Below, piece by piece: positions 8,727-15,127 of a DNA stretch of 32,883 nt. Position numbers and translations under genes: made by a program. Origin of the DNA: an uncultured Methanobrevibacter sp. Lineage in GTDB: Archaea > Methanobacteriota > Methanobacteria > Methanobacteriales > Methanobacteriaceae. The stretch is taken from positions 1-32,883 of the forward strand of contig OMVY01000016.1 of the NCBI GenBank assembly GCA_900314635.1, read 5' to 3'. Within the stretch, counting starts at the first letter, position 1, and the number at the start of each line of letters is the position of its first letter. The notes beneath the pieces are model-generated. The model saw nothing but the letters and a program-made list of their open reading frames with translations, was not told the DNA's origin and did not search any database.

Positions 8727-8888
8727 ATGGTTCTTTTAAGGGGTTATAGTTTGGTCCTTATGGAACTTCATTCTATCTTTTTTATGGAAATTTTGTCCTT
8801 TTTTAAGGAATTTTATTCTAAATTTCATCTTTTTATGGAACTTATTCTTTTTTTAAATGAAACTAATCTGTTTCTAAAAAGGGAATAA
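8727..8888 (+). CDS. Possible small repetitive hydrophobic protein (doubtful)
   Basis: A 53-codon frame opens 27 nt after the stop of the marker-12 gene. It contains four degenerate copies of a TTATGGAA-type unit (starts at 8758, 8782, 8803 and 8833). The spacings are 24, 21 and 30 bp, all multiples of three, so the repeats translate in phase as LMELHSI, FMEILSF, FKEFYSK and FMELILF. For it: the phase-keeping and a perfect AGGAGG at 8720-8725. Against it: only one nucleotide separates that site from the ATG, and the frame overlaps the 3' end of the opposite-strand gene. No family is recognised; it may equally be non-coding repeat DNA. Confidence 0.25.
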   Translation: MVLLRGYSLVLMELHSIFFMEILSFFKEFYSKFHLFMELILFLNETNLFLKRE

Positions 8889-9228
8889 CTGTTATTTTCA
8901 CAGTAGTTTCTCCTACTTTATCTAAATTTTTAGAGTCCAATACGGAAACTTTTAATTTATGTTCCATCATTTCATCTCCATATTTTTCGGATAATTCACG
9001 AAGCAGGTTTATATATTTGCCATCATTCACTTTCTCATATTTGTAATTTATATAGTTCATATTGTTTGTTTCGATATACTGATCTATAAGTTTACCATCC
9101 TGTTCAATTGAGATTAATTTTGTAGGTATGTCGTCATTAACATTCAATTCCTCAGGGGCATTCCTTAGAATCTCTTTTGCTTCATTTCTGATTTTCTGCT
9201 CTAAGATTTTATTTACTAATTTTAACAT
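8863..9228 (-). CDS. Hypothetical protein, 121 residues
   Basis: Not recognised. The ATG is supported by AGGAG (complement of 9235-9239) upstream. The N-terminal 25 residues look helical and charged (MLKLVNKILEQKIRNEAKEI), followed by an apparent alternating beta/charged region ending TTVKITVIPFLETD. It has no cysteine motif, signal peptide or membrane helix. Residues 32-60 resemble residues 21-50 of the neighbouring upstream protein (shared DD, an isoleucine-rich strand, then D-x-x-hydrophobic-ETxxMxYI), and both end in a similar beta strand before an acidic tail. The two may be diverged duplicates. They lie 68 nt apart on the same strand and could be co-transcribed. Confidence 0.7.
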   Translation of the reverse strand: MLKLVNKILEQKIRNEAKEILRNAPEELNVNDDIPTKLISIEQDGKLIDQYIETNNMNYINYKYEKVNDGKYINLLRELSEKYGDEMMEHKLKVSVLDSKNLDKVGETTVKITVIPFLETD

Positions 9229-9296
9229 TTTTCGCTCCTATTGATTTTCCATACATTTTCAACTCAATTATCAATTTTAATGCTATTTTTAGCTGC

Positions 9297-9722
9297 TTAA
9301 GTTTCTTCAAGACATTTTATCATGATTTCATCCCTTTGGGTTGGAATTATTGAAATGATGATTTCGGCATCTTTTTCTATTGTTTTTCTTATTTTTTCAT
9401 TCACGTGTTCTGAAATGGGAACAGTGTATTCCTTCCTTACGTAATTGATATTTTCATGGTATACGATTTCCAACTCGTCAAATGGTGTTTGAATTCCGTC
9501 GCTTATGTAGGAGAAATGTATTACCAAAAGTCCAACCAATCCTTTGGGAAGCATAGGCTCCGCCACTTCGTTGTCAATGTATGCCATCTTTTTTGTTTCT
9601 AAAAATATGTCTGTGGTTGTGTCGTTTACTTCAACCATGATTATTTTGTTGATGCCGTCATCTTCATCCTCTAAAAAGTCCAAATCGGGGTAGCCTTCAT
9701 AATTTTCATTTTCATCTTTCAT
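9297..9722 (-). CDS. Hypothetical acidic protein, 141 residues
   Basis: Not recognised. The ATG at 9722 follows AGGTGAT, a strong archaeal ribosome binding site, at the usual short spacing. The first 22 residues are extremely acidic (many Asp and Glu) and probably disordered. The remainder reads as a beta-rich soluble domain, for example KIIMVEV and GLVGLLVIHFSY, with a near C-terminal strand EIIISIIPTQRDE. Part of it resembles the downstream 121-residue protein. It is the first gene of a possible two-gene unit. The spacer before it holds 37-bp tandem repeats. Confidence 0.72.
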   Translation of the reverse strand: MKDENENYEGYPDLDFLEDEDDGINKIIMVEVNDTTTDIFLETKKMAYIDNEVAEPMLPKGLVGLLVIHFSYISDGIQTPFDELEIVYHENINYVRKEYTVPISEHVNEKIRKTIEKDAEIIISIIPTQRDEIMIKCLEET

Positions 9723-9894
9723 TTTATCACCTATTTTTTTTAAAATAAAATTGTATTTAAAGTTTTTATTTTAATTATTTAAATATTTTTGCTTTTATTT
9801 TTAAAAAATAAGTAATTTAAAGTCAATTTAATAAATTTAAAGCAATTTAACAAGTTATTATCAAAATTGCTTCAATTTTAAAATATTTTATTAT

Positions 9895-10005
9895 CTTGTA
9901 AAAATAGTTTAAGTTTGGAATTTTTTCTTGAGTTGTAAAAATATTCCAAGTATGAAATTTTTTACTAGCTTGTAACAAAATTCCAAAGATACTAATAAAA
10001 AAAAG
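9895..10005. repeat. 37-bp degenerate tandem repeat, about three copies
   Basis: Three units start at 9895 (CTTGTAAAAATA), 9932 (GTTGTAAAAATA) and 9969 (CTTGTAACAAAA), exactly 37 bp apart. The first two also share a TTTGGAA/ATGAAA segment and a T6 run; units two and three share ATTCCAA. The array lies in the 356-bp spacer 9723-10078, upstream of the gene at 9722 and downstream of uppP. The rest of the spacer is AT-rich, with the uppP terminator at its right end. Confidence 0.6.
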
Positions 10006-10049
10006 TTTACAAAAACTGAAAATTAAATAGGTGTTTAAAACACTTAATT

Positions 10050-10092
10050 TAAAAAAAGAATAAAAAAGAAAAGTTTGATTAAAGAATCAAAC
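10050..10092 (-). terminator. Terminator of uppP
   Basis: On the minus strand GTTTGATT-CTTT-AATCAAAC forms an 8-bp stem (10092-10073) overlapping the stop codon, followed by a T-rich run (10072-10052). A second small palindrome, GTGTTTAAAACAC, is at 10031-10043. Confidence 0.7.
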
Positions 10093-10903
10093 TTCCAACA
10101 AGAATAACTGCTCCGACTATCCAGCAGTAGTAGGCGAAAATATCCAGGCTTTTTTCTCTAATCAACTTAAGCAGTACGCTTATAGCCAGGTATCCGGAAA
10201 TAACCGCAACGATAAATCCTGCAATGCAGGCTTCGATTTCCACGTTTCCTCCAGATAAATCCTTAAGTTGGAATACCCCCGCACCAAATATTGCTGGAAT
10301 TGACAATATGAAGCTGAATTTTGCTGCAAATTCCTTGTCGAGTCCTGAGAATAATCCTGCAGCAATTGTGGTTCCTGAACGGGAAAGACCAGGCATAACT
10401 GCCAAAGCCTGTCCGCATCCCATTATGAGGGCTTCTTTTAAAGTAATATTGGACAGGTCTATGCCTCCTGAGTTCATTCTTTGAGAAACATATAATAAAC
10501 ATCCAGTTATAAGCAAGAAGAATGCAGGAACTGTGATTCCTGTAAATAATGATTCCACCAGGTCATTGAAGAGTACTCCGACTATTCCGACAGGAATTGT
10601 TGCAATGATTGTAAGCCATGCCAGTTTTTTATAAGGGTCTCTTCTGACTTCCTCCATGAACTTTCCATCTTTCAAGTCTATCAGGCTTAGGAAAAATCCC
10701 TTGATCATACTTATGATATCTGAGAAGAAGTATGCGACAACCGCCACAAGTGTTCCAACATGCAGTAAAACATCAAAAGCCAATCCCACATCACTTAATC
10801 CCAGAGCCTGCTGGGTAAAGATTAAATGAGCGGAACTGCTTACTGGTAAAAACTCTGTCAGTCCTTGGACAAGTCCAATGATAATAGCTTGTAAAATATC
10901 CAT
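10079..10903 (-). CDS. uppP: Undecaprenyl-diphosphatase-like membrane enzyme (UppP/BacA)
   Basis: Polytopic membrane phosphatase that, in bacteria, removes a phosphate from undecaprenyl diphosphate so the lipid carrier can be reused for wall synthesis. In a pseudomurein-walled methanogen the substrate is presumably the C55 polyprenyl carrier of wall or glycan assembly (inference). Both active-site motifs are present: LTEFLPVSSSAHLIF at residues 15-29 and PGLSRSGTTIAAGL near 170-183. There are about eight hydrophobic helices, and 274 residues is the standard length. The ATG at 10903 follows AAGGTGA. It is a single-gene unit with its own terminator; the leader contains several inverted repeats. 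Confidence 0.93.
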   Translation of the reverse strand: MDILQAIIIGLVQGLTEFLPVSSSAHLIFTQQALGLSDVGLAFDVLLHVGTLVAVVAYFFSDIISMIKGFFLSLIDLKDGKFMEEVRRDPYKKLAWLTIIATIPVGIVGVLFNDLVESLFTGITVPAFFLLITGCLLYVSQRMNSGGIDLSNITLKEALIMGCGQALAVMPGLSRSGTTIAAGLFSGLDKEFAAKFSFILSIPAIFGAGVFQLKDLSGGNVEIEACIAGFIVAVISGYLAISVLLKLIREKSLDIFAYYCWIVGAVILVGSLIL

Positions 10904-10934
10904 ATATTCACCTTCTAAATCATCTTAGATGTTT

Positions 10935-11022
10935 ATTAATAACATGTAATTCGATGATTATTCCATTTATCAATAAATAATTCTGCAATGTTATTAATCA
11001 ATGCAGGTTCTTATTGATAAAT
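10935..11022 (-). promoter_or_regulatory. Interleaved inverted repeats in the uppP upstream region
   Basis: Three pairs of complementary arms occur here: ATTAATAACAT (10935-10945) with ATGTTATTAAT (10988-10998); ATTTATCAATAA (10965-10976) with TTATTGATAAAT (11011-11022); and CTGCA (10983-10987) with TGCAG (11002-11006). The first two pairs interleave, so in RNA they would form a pseudoknot or compete. The region lies between the ilvE terminator and the uppP start, and could be uppP promoter operators or a structured leader. Confidence 0.4.
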
Positions 11023-11051
11023 AAAATAAAAGTTGGTGATTGAATCACCAA
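11021..11051 (-). terminator. Terminator of ilvE
   Basis: TTGGTGATTGAATCACCAA (11033-11051) is a perfect 9-bp-arm palindrome just after the ilvE stop codon. On the minus strand it is followed by CTTTTATTTTATTTAT. Confidence 0.7.
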
Positions 11052-11060
11052 AAAAAGAAT

Positions 11061-11984
11061 TTAGTCTACGTAAGTCAACCAGCCGAATTTGTCTTCGACT
11101 TTTCCTTCAACAATGTTGAAGAAGGTTTCCTGCAATTCTTTTGCAACAGGTCCTCTTCTGCCTTCACCAATTTTTCTGTTGTCTACCGCTCTGATTGGAG
11201 TGATTTCAGCAGCGGTTCCAGTGAAGAACACTTCATCAGCAAGGTATAATCTTTCTCTTGAGATATTGTCTTCCTTGACTTCATATCCTAAGTCTGCTGC
11301 AATTTTCATGACGCTGTCTCTGGTTATTCCGGAGAGAATTGAATTGCCGAGTCCAGGGGTGATGAGCTTGCCGTCTTCTACAATAAAGAGGTTTTCTCCG
11401 CTTCCTTCTGCAACATGGCCTTCAACATCGAGCATGATTGCTTCATCGTATCCGTGTTCACCTGCTTCCAGGTTTGCAAGCTGGGAGTTCATGTAGTTTG
11501 CTCCGGCTTTTGCAAGAACAGGCAGTGTAGCAGGTGCTGGTTTTCTCCAGGTGGAGATTCCGATGTTCGCACCGTTTTCCATTTCCTCTTCGCCTATGTA
11601 GGATCCCCATTCCCAAGCAGCTATTGCGGTTTCAACAGGACAGTTCAATGGGTTGACTCCTAATTCTCCAAATCCTCTGTAGGTAATTGGGCGAATGTAG
11701 CATCCTTTTAAGTTGTTTTCCCTGACAGTGTCTTTACATGCTTCTACTAATTCATCAAGGGTGTAAGGAATTTCCATCTTGTAGATTTTTGCAGAGTTGA
11801 TCAGTCTTTGCATGTGTTCCCTTACACGGAAGATTGCAGGTCCGTTAGGGGTGTCATAACATCTAATTCCCTCGAATACTGCGCTTCCGTAGTGTACTAC
11901 GTGAGCAAGGATGCTAATGTTTGCATCTTTAAGTTCTTTAAATTCTCCATCCATCCAGATTTTCATATTTTCATCAAATGCCAT
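11061..11984 (-). CDS. ilvE: Branched-chain amino acid aminotransferase
   Basis: PLP enzyme for the last step of valine, leucine and isoleucine synthesis, transferring the amino group from glutamate to the 2-oxo acids. It is a class IV aminotransferase; the Schiff-base lysine is K159 in LAKAGANYMNS, followed by the signature EAIMLDVEGHVAEGSGENLF. Length is 307 residues from the chosen ATG at 11984, which has AGGTGAT (complement of 11988-11994) just upstream. An in-frame GTG at 12005 would add seven residues but lacks such a site and would overlap it. It completes, with ilvBN and ilvC, all steps but the dehydratase. It is monocistronic on the opposite strand. Confidence 0.95.
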   Translation of the reverse strand: MAFDENMKIWMDGEFKELKDANISILAHVVHYGSAVFEGIRCYDTPNGPAIFRVREHMQRLINSAKIYKMEIPYTLDELVEACKDTVRENNLKGCYIRPITYRGFGELGVNPLNCPVETAIAAWEWGSYIGEEEMENGANIGISTWRKPAPATLPVLAKAGANYMNSQLANLEAGEHGYDEAIMLDVEGHVAEGSGENLFIVEDGKLITPGLGNSILSGITRDSVMKIAADLGYEVKEDNISRERLYLADEVFFTGTAAEITPIRAVDNRKIGEGRRGPVAKELQETFFNIVEGKVEDKFGWLTYVD

Positions 11985-12110
11985 TTTATCACCTAATTTT
12001 TGCACTTAGATATAAATTAATTGTTATAATTTTAAGAATTCGCATTAATGATAATTGATTAAAACTAATTATAATAATTAATTTTGATAAGAAATAACTT
12101 CTCTGTTAAT

Positions 12111-12136
12111 AGTTTATATATCTTATTTTAAATAAG
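12111..12136 (-). promoter_or_regulatory. ilvE promoter with palindrome over the BRE position
   Basis: On the minus strand a TATA-like ATATATAAAC (near 12120-12111) is directly preceded by a perfect palindrome, arms CTTATTT/AAATAAG around one T (12122-12136). The predicted leader is about 100 nt. The position suits a repressor site, but the AT-rich composition limits certainty. Confidence 0.4.
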
Positions 12137-12205
12137 TTTCTTTAATTTTTCATTAATTTGGGCTTTTTTATAAAGTTTTTTTCATTTTGTTTAGAAAAGA
12201 TATTT

Positions 12206-12233
12206 TTTCGATTTAATCGAAACTTTTAAATAA
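12206..12233 (+). promoter_or_regulatory. tRNA-Val promoter with overlapping palindrome
   Basis: A strong archaeal BRE/TATA pair, CGAAACTTTTAAATA, lies at 12219-12233, about 30 nt before the first tRNA. A perfect 17-bp palindrome with arms TTTCGATT (12206-12213) and AATCGAAA (12215-12222) covers the BRE. Confidence 0.65.
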
Positions 12234-12261
12234 GAGGGTAGCTAATATATTTATGTTGTAT

Positions 12262-12333
12262 GGTTCCGTGGTCTAGAGGTATGATACCTCGCTTACAACG
12301 AGGGGATCACGAGTTCGAATCTCGTCGGAACCA
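12262..12333 (+). tRNA. tRNA-Val (anticodon TAC), copy 1
   Basis: A 72-nt cloverleaf without encoded CCA. The acceptor stem is GGTTCCG (12262-12268) with CGGAACC (12326-12332) and discriminator A at 12333. The anticodon stem is CCTCG/CGAGG with loop CTTACAA, so the anticodon is TAC (12294-12296), reading GUN valine codons. The T-loop is GTTCGAAT. A good TATA box lies upstream. Confidence 0.97.
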
Positions 12334-12340
12334 CTCAATT

Positions 12341-12376
12341 AAGTTTTTAATTCATTTTAAAAACTTATTTTTCTTT
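12341..12376 (+). terminator. Hairpin between the two tRNA-Val genes
   Basis: AAGTTTTT (12341-12348) pairs with AAAAACTT (12359-12366), followed by a T-rich tail. It may end transcription of the first tRNA or mark a processing site. A weak TATA-like TTTTTAAAC follows near 12374, so copy 2 could have its own start. Confidence 0.5.
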
Positions 12377-12401
12377 TTAAACTTTTTTAATCATTTTTTA
12401 T

Positions 12402-12473
12402 GGTTCCGTGGTCTAGAGGTATGATACCTCGCTTACAACGAGGGGATCACGAGTTCGAATCTCGTCGGAACCA
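12402..12473 (+). tRNA. tRNA-Val (anticodon TAC), copy 2
   Basis: Identical over all 72 nt to the copy 140 bp upstream, with anticodon TAC at 12434-12436. The flanks differ apart from a few bases on each side, so this is a tandem duplication of the tRNA unit kept identical by selection or gene conversion. Confidence 0.97.
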
Positions 12474-12652
12474 CTTATTTTTACTTTTTTAATTATTTTT
12501 AGCTATTTTTATTGAAATTTTTTGTTCTATTTTTCTATAAAAAACTCATTTTTAAAAACCAAACAAGAATTATTTTAATAATATGAAAAAGAGCATGCAG
12601 TAAATATGGTTTATGGTGATAAACTGGTTTTTTATAAATCGAAAAATCATTT

Positions 12653-12693
12653 TAAAAAAAGATTAAGCATGTAAGGGTAAACCTTACAATGCT
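12653..12693 (-). terminator. Terminator of the nuclease-like membrane protein gene
   Basis: An extended hairpin overlaps the 3' end of the gene: AGCAT-GTAAGG (12666-12676) pairs with CCTTAC-ATGCT (12682-12693, one bulged A). On the minus strand it is followed by a T-rich stretch (12661-12653). Confidence 0.6.
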
Positions 12694-13787
12694 ACCATAG
12701 CTATCATGAGGATAACTAATGAAATAAAGAATATTATAGTTCCCTTAACCAGAATATCAGAACTTCTCTCGGCATATAATGCAAGTGCATAGGATAATAA
12801 GAATGCAACTATGAGTTCTACTAATCCTAAATATCCTGCAGGGACTTTGGCAAAGTTACCAAGAACATATGCTATTAGATATGTCACTAAAACCACAATG
12901 GCTATTATGACTATCGTATTTGAAAGGATTGGCTTTAAGATAACTCCAATAGGAGCTCTTTCCTTTTGCACAGGCCTTCTTACCCTGGACAAGACGTCAT
13001 CTGACCGTGAACTGAATCTTGAAGTGTGTCCTTGAGGGTTGTTTCTTCTATGAGAATTGCCTGAGCTTAAATCATTATGGGATGATCTTCTGAATCTTGA
13101 TCTGCTTTCCTGCTGATGATGGGAATTTCTTGAGACAAGGGTTTGTCTTGGCTGTTCATAATAGCTCTTAGGCTGTGTTTTATTGAGGAACGCAGCCCTG
13201 TATAATTCGTCATCGTATTCGCTGTATCCACTGAGGTCTATTCCTCCGACTTGTGATTCGTAGTATTCCATGTCTGATTCGTAGTCATCGTAATCATCAT
13301 AAGGGTTGTATGCAGGCTCGTATTCAGGGGACTGATAAGGATTTTCTATGTCCTCTGCATTGATTTCATAACTTTTTGGAGCCTCTTCCACTTTACGATC
13401 CAGTCTTGCAGGTTCTTTTTCGTTTTGAATCTTTTCTGAATATCTTTTAGCAAGTGCGACAAGATTTGTCCTATCCACCAGCTTCATCTTTTTCTCCTCC
13501 CCATAGCGCTGAGCCTGAGATGAGAAACTTGAACTGGTTATGATAGCAACCTTAGATGCCTTCAGCTGTTTTCCAATTATTTCCATTTCCTTCAAGACAT
13601 CTATTCCAACTTCCCATTCCTTGTCATAGTTCTTGCATGCACAAACCACACCGAAATCCCCTATTGATGTTGGAAGTATTGCATATATGTCTATGACCTG
13701 CTGTGATGTCTTGAAATTCTTGTAAACTCTAAAGCCGGCATCTTCAAGCACTTTAGCTATAAAATTTACTAATTGTGGCTTTTCCAC
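12684..13787 (-). CDS. Mrr-like nuclease-fold protein with C-terminal membrane domain
   Basis: A 367-residue protein of three parts. Residues 5-115 resemble the Mrr/restriction endonuclease-like PD-(D/E)xK fold: an N-terminal helix (FIAKVLEDAGFRVYKNF), D33 in VIDIYA, CACK with K52, and the later AIITSSSFSSQAQRYGEE. The usual acidic or glutamine residue two before the lysine is A50, so cleavage activity is doubtful. Residues 120-270 are low complexity, first acidic and Tyr-rich, then Arg/Ser-rich. Residues 290-367 form about three membrane helices. A GTG start is chosen because GGGTGA lies 4 nt upstream; a TTG 12 nt earlier would add four residues but has no properly spaced site. Possibly a membrane-tethered DNA- or RNA-binding protein; function unknown. 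Confidence 0.7.
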   Translation of the reverse strand: MEKPQLVNFIAKVLEDAGFRVYKNFKTSQQVIDIYAILPTSIGDFGVVCACKNYDKEWEVGIDVLKEMEIIGKQLKASKVAIITSSSFSSQAQRYGEEKKMKLVDRTNLVALAKRYSEKIQNEKEPARLDRKVEEAPKSYEINAEDIENPYQSPEYEPAYNPYDDYDDYESDMEYYESQVGGIDLSGYSEYDDELYRAAFLNKTQPKSYYEQPRQTLVSRNSHHQQESRSRFRRSSHNDLSSGNSHRRNNPQGHTSRFSSRSDDVLSRVRRPVQKERAPIGVILKPILSNTIVIIAIVVLVTYLIAYVLGNFAKVPAGYLGLVELIVAFLLSYALALYAERSSDILVKGTIIFFISLVILMIAMVAL

Positions 13788-13997
13788 GTTTTCACCCAAT
13801 CCTTTTTTTATATTATTTTATTTTATTTTTTAGAGTATATAATTTTTTATGATTGTTGTTAAATTTTCAAATTGGAAATGTTGATTTTTTTAACTGCTTT
13901 AACTATAAGTAATGTATTTTGCATCCAAAACAAATTTTTTAAACCTTGAGACTATTTTTTTACAAAATCATTGGTTGAAATTTGTATTGATTTCAGT

Positions 13998-14046
13998 TTG
14001 TAAAATTGTTATAAGCTTGTAAAATTGATTTTAATTTGTTAAATTG
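13998..14046. repeat. Three 11-bp direct repeats at 19-bp spacing
   Basis: TTGTAAAATTG occurs at 13998-14008 and 14017-14027, and a one-mismatch copy, TTGTTAAATTG, at 14036-14046. The start-to-start distance is 19 bp each time. They lie about 35-80 bp upstream of the TATA-like ATTTTAATATATTA near 14079-14092 of the Bro-N gene. The surrounding spacer 13788-14221 (434 bp) is otherwise AT-rich apart from the palindrome at 14162-14188. Confidence 0.6.
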
Positions 14047-14161
14047 CTTTTATTTTCAACAAAAACTATATTTACTTCTTATTTTAATATATTACTACTT
14101 AATTATCTTTAATTAAGTGAAAGATGTAAAATATGAAAGAAAATTATCATATGAATCTGGC

Positions 14162-14188
14162 CAACCTTACGAAAATTTCGTAAGGTTG
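14162..14188. promoter_or_regulatory. Perfect 27-bp palindrome in the Bro-N gene leader
   Basis: The arm CAACCTTACGAAA (14162-14174) is exactly mirrored by TTTCGTAAGGTTG (14176-14188) around a single A. It lies between the likely transcription start (about 14115, from a TATA at 14079-14092) and the ribosome binding site GAGGT at 14211-14215. It is less AT-rich than the surroundings. It could be an operator for a dimeric protein, plausibly the Bro-N protein itself, or an RNA hairpin controlling expression. Confidence 0.7.
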
Positions 14189-14221
14189 AACTTAGCCTAT
14201 GGTAAAAAAAGAGGTAAAAAT

Positions 14222-15046
14222 ATGAAAGAAGAATATGCAATCAAATTATTTGATGAATATAAGATAAGAACCAAATGGGATTTAGAAATAGGGGATTACT
14301 ACTATTCAGTAATTGATGTCATTGCGGTTCTTACAGAAAGTAAAAATCCTAGAAATTATTGGAAAGTATTGAAAAAGAGGTTGAAAGATGAAGGCAATGA
14401 ACTGGTTACAAATTGTAACCGTTTGAAAATGCCGGCTAAAGATGGCAAGATGCGTTTAACAGATGTTGCAACAACCAAGCAGTTATTACGTATCATTCAA
14501 TCAGTTCCATCACCAAAAGCGGAACCATTCAAGCAATGGCTGGCTCAAATGGGCAAGGAAAGACTAGAAGAAATAGCAGATCCCGAAATCGCCATGCAAA
14601 GATCAATCAATACTTATCGAAGAAAAGGATATTCTGAAGAATGGATAACTCAAAGAATGAGAAGCATTGAAACCAGGAGAGAACTGACTGCAGAATGGGA
14701 CAGGGTGGGTGTTAATGAAGGAATTGAATATGCAATATTGACTGATGACATTTCAAAAGCATGGTCTGGAATGTCCACAAAAGAATACAAGCAATACAAA
14801 GGACTTAGGAAAGAAGGATTGAGGGACAATATGACAAACATGGAACTGATATTAAGCATGCTGGCTGAAGGATCTACAACTGAAATTAGCAAAGTTGAAA
14901 ATCCTGATGGCTTTGTAGAAAGCCGTAGCGTGGCAAAGCGAGGGGGAAACATTGCGGGCAATGCAAGAAGGGAACTTGAATCAACAACCCGCCGCAAAGT
15001 CATAAGCAGAAGGAATTCCAAGACTCCTAACTTTCTGGATGAATAG
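14222..15046 (+). CDS. Bro-N domain protein (phage antirepressor-like)
   Basis: A 274-residue protein of the BRO/phage-antirepressor group, DNA-binding proteins best known from viruses and prophages. The Bro-N domain covers about residues 1-105 (DLEIGDYYYSVIDVIAVLTE, then NPRNYWKVLKKRLKDEG, and MRLTDVATTKQLLRIIQSVPSPKAEPFKQWL). The helical C-terminal part has the conserved YRRKGYSEEWITQRMRSIETRRELT and later GGNIAGNARRELE segments seen in chromosomal members. The ATG at 14222 has GAGGT six nucleotides upstream; an in-frame GTG at 14117 would read through the palindrome and has no ribosome binding site. No other phage gene is adjacent, so it is a solitary domesticated or recently acquired gene. 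Confidence 0.85.
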   Translation: MKEEYAIKLFDEYKIRTKWDLEIGDYYYSVIDVIAVLTESKNPRNYWKVLKKRLKDEGNELVTNCNRLKMPAKDGKMRLTDVATTKQLLRIIQSVPSPKAEPFKQWLAQMGKERLEEIADPEIAMQRSINTYRRKGYSEEWITQRMRSIETRRELTAEWDRVGVNEGIEYAILTDDISKAWSGMSTKEYKQYKGLRKEGLRDNMTNMELILSMLAEGSTTEISKVENPDGFVESRSVAKRGGNIAGNARRELESTTRRKVISRRNSKTPNFLDE

Positions 15047-15127
15047 TTTTAAAATTTGGGATGTATAGTTTAAATCCAGTTCAATAGTTTTTTTAAAGAA
15101 AAATATTAATAAAGTTAAAATTAATCT

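Noticed and set aside
11985-12005. GTG start adding seven residues to IlvE
   Set aside because: It would lie upstream of, and include, the AGGTGAT site that serves the ATG at 11984.
14133-14183. 16-codon leader peptide whose stop lies in the 27-bp palindrome
   Set aside because: No ribosome binding site, and the peptide has no amino-acid bias that would suggest attenuation.
14117-15046. Bro-N gene as part of a prophage or mobile element
   Set aside because: No integrase, capsid, transposase, att-like direct repeats or other phage genes are nearby; flanking genes are ordinary.
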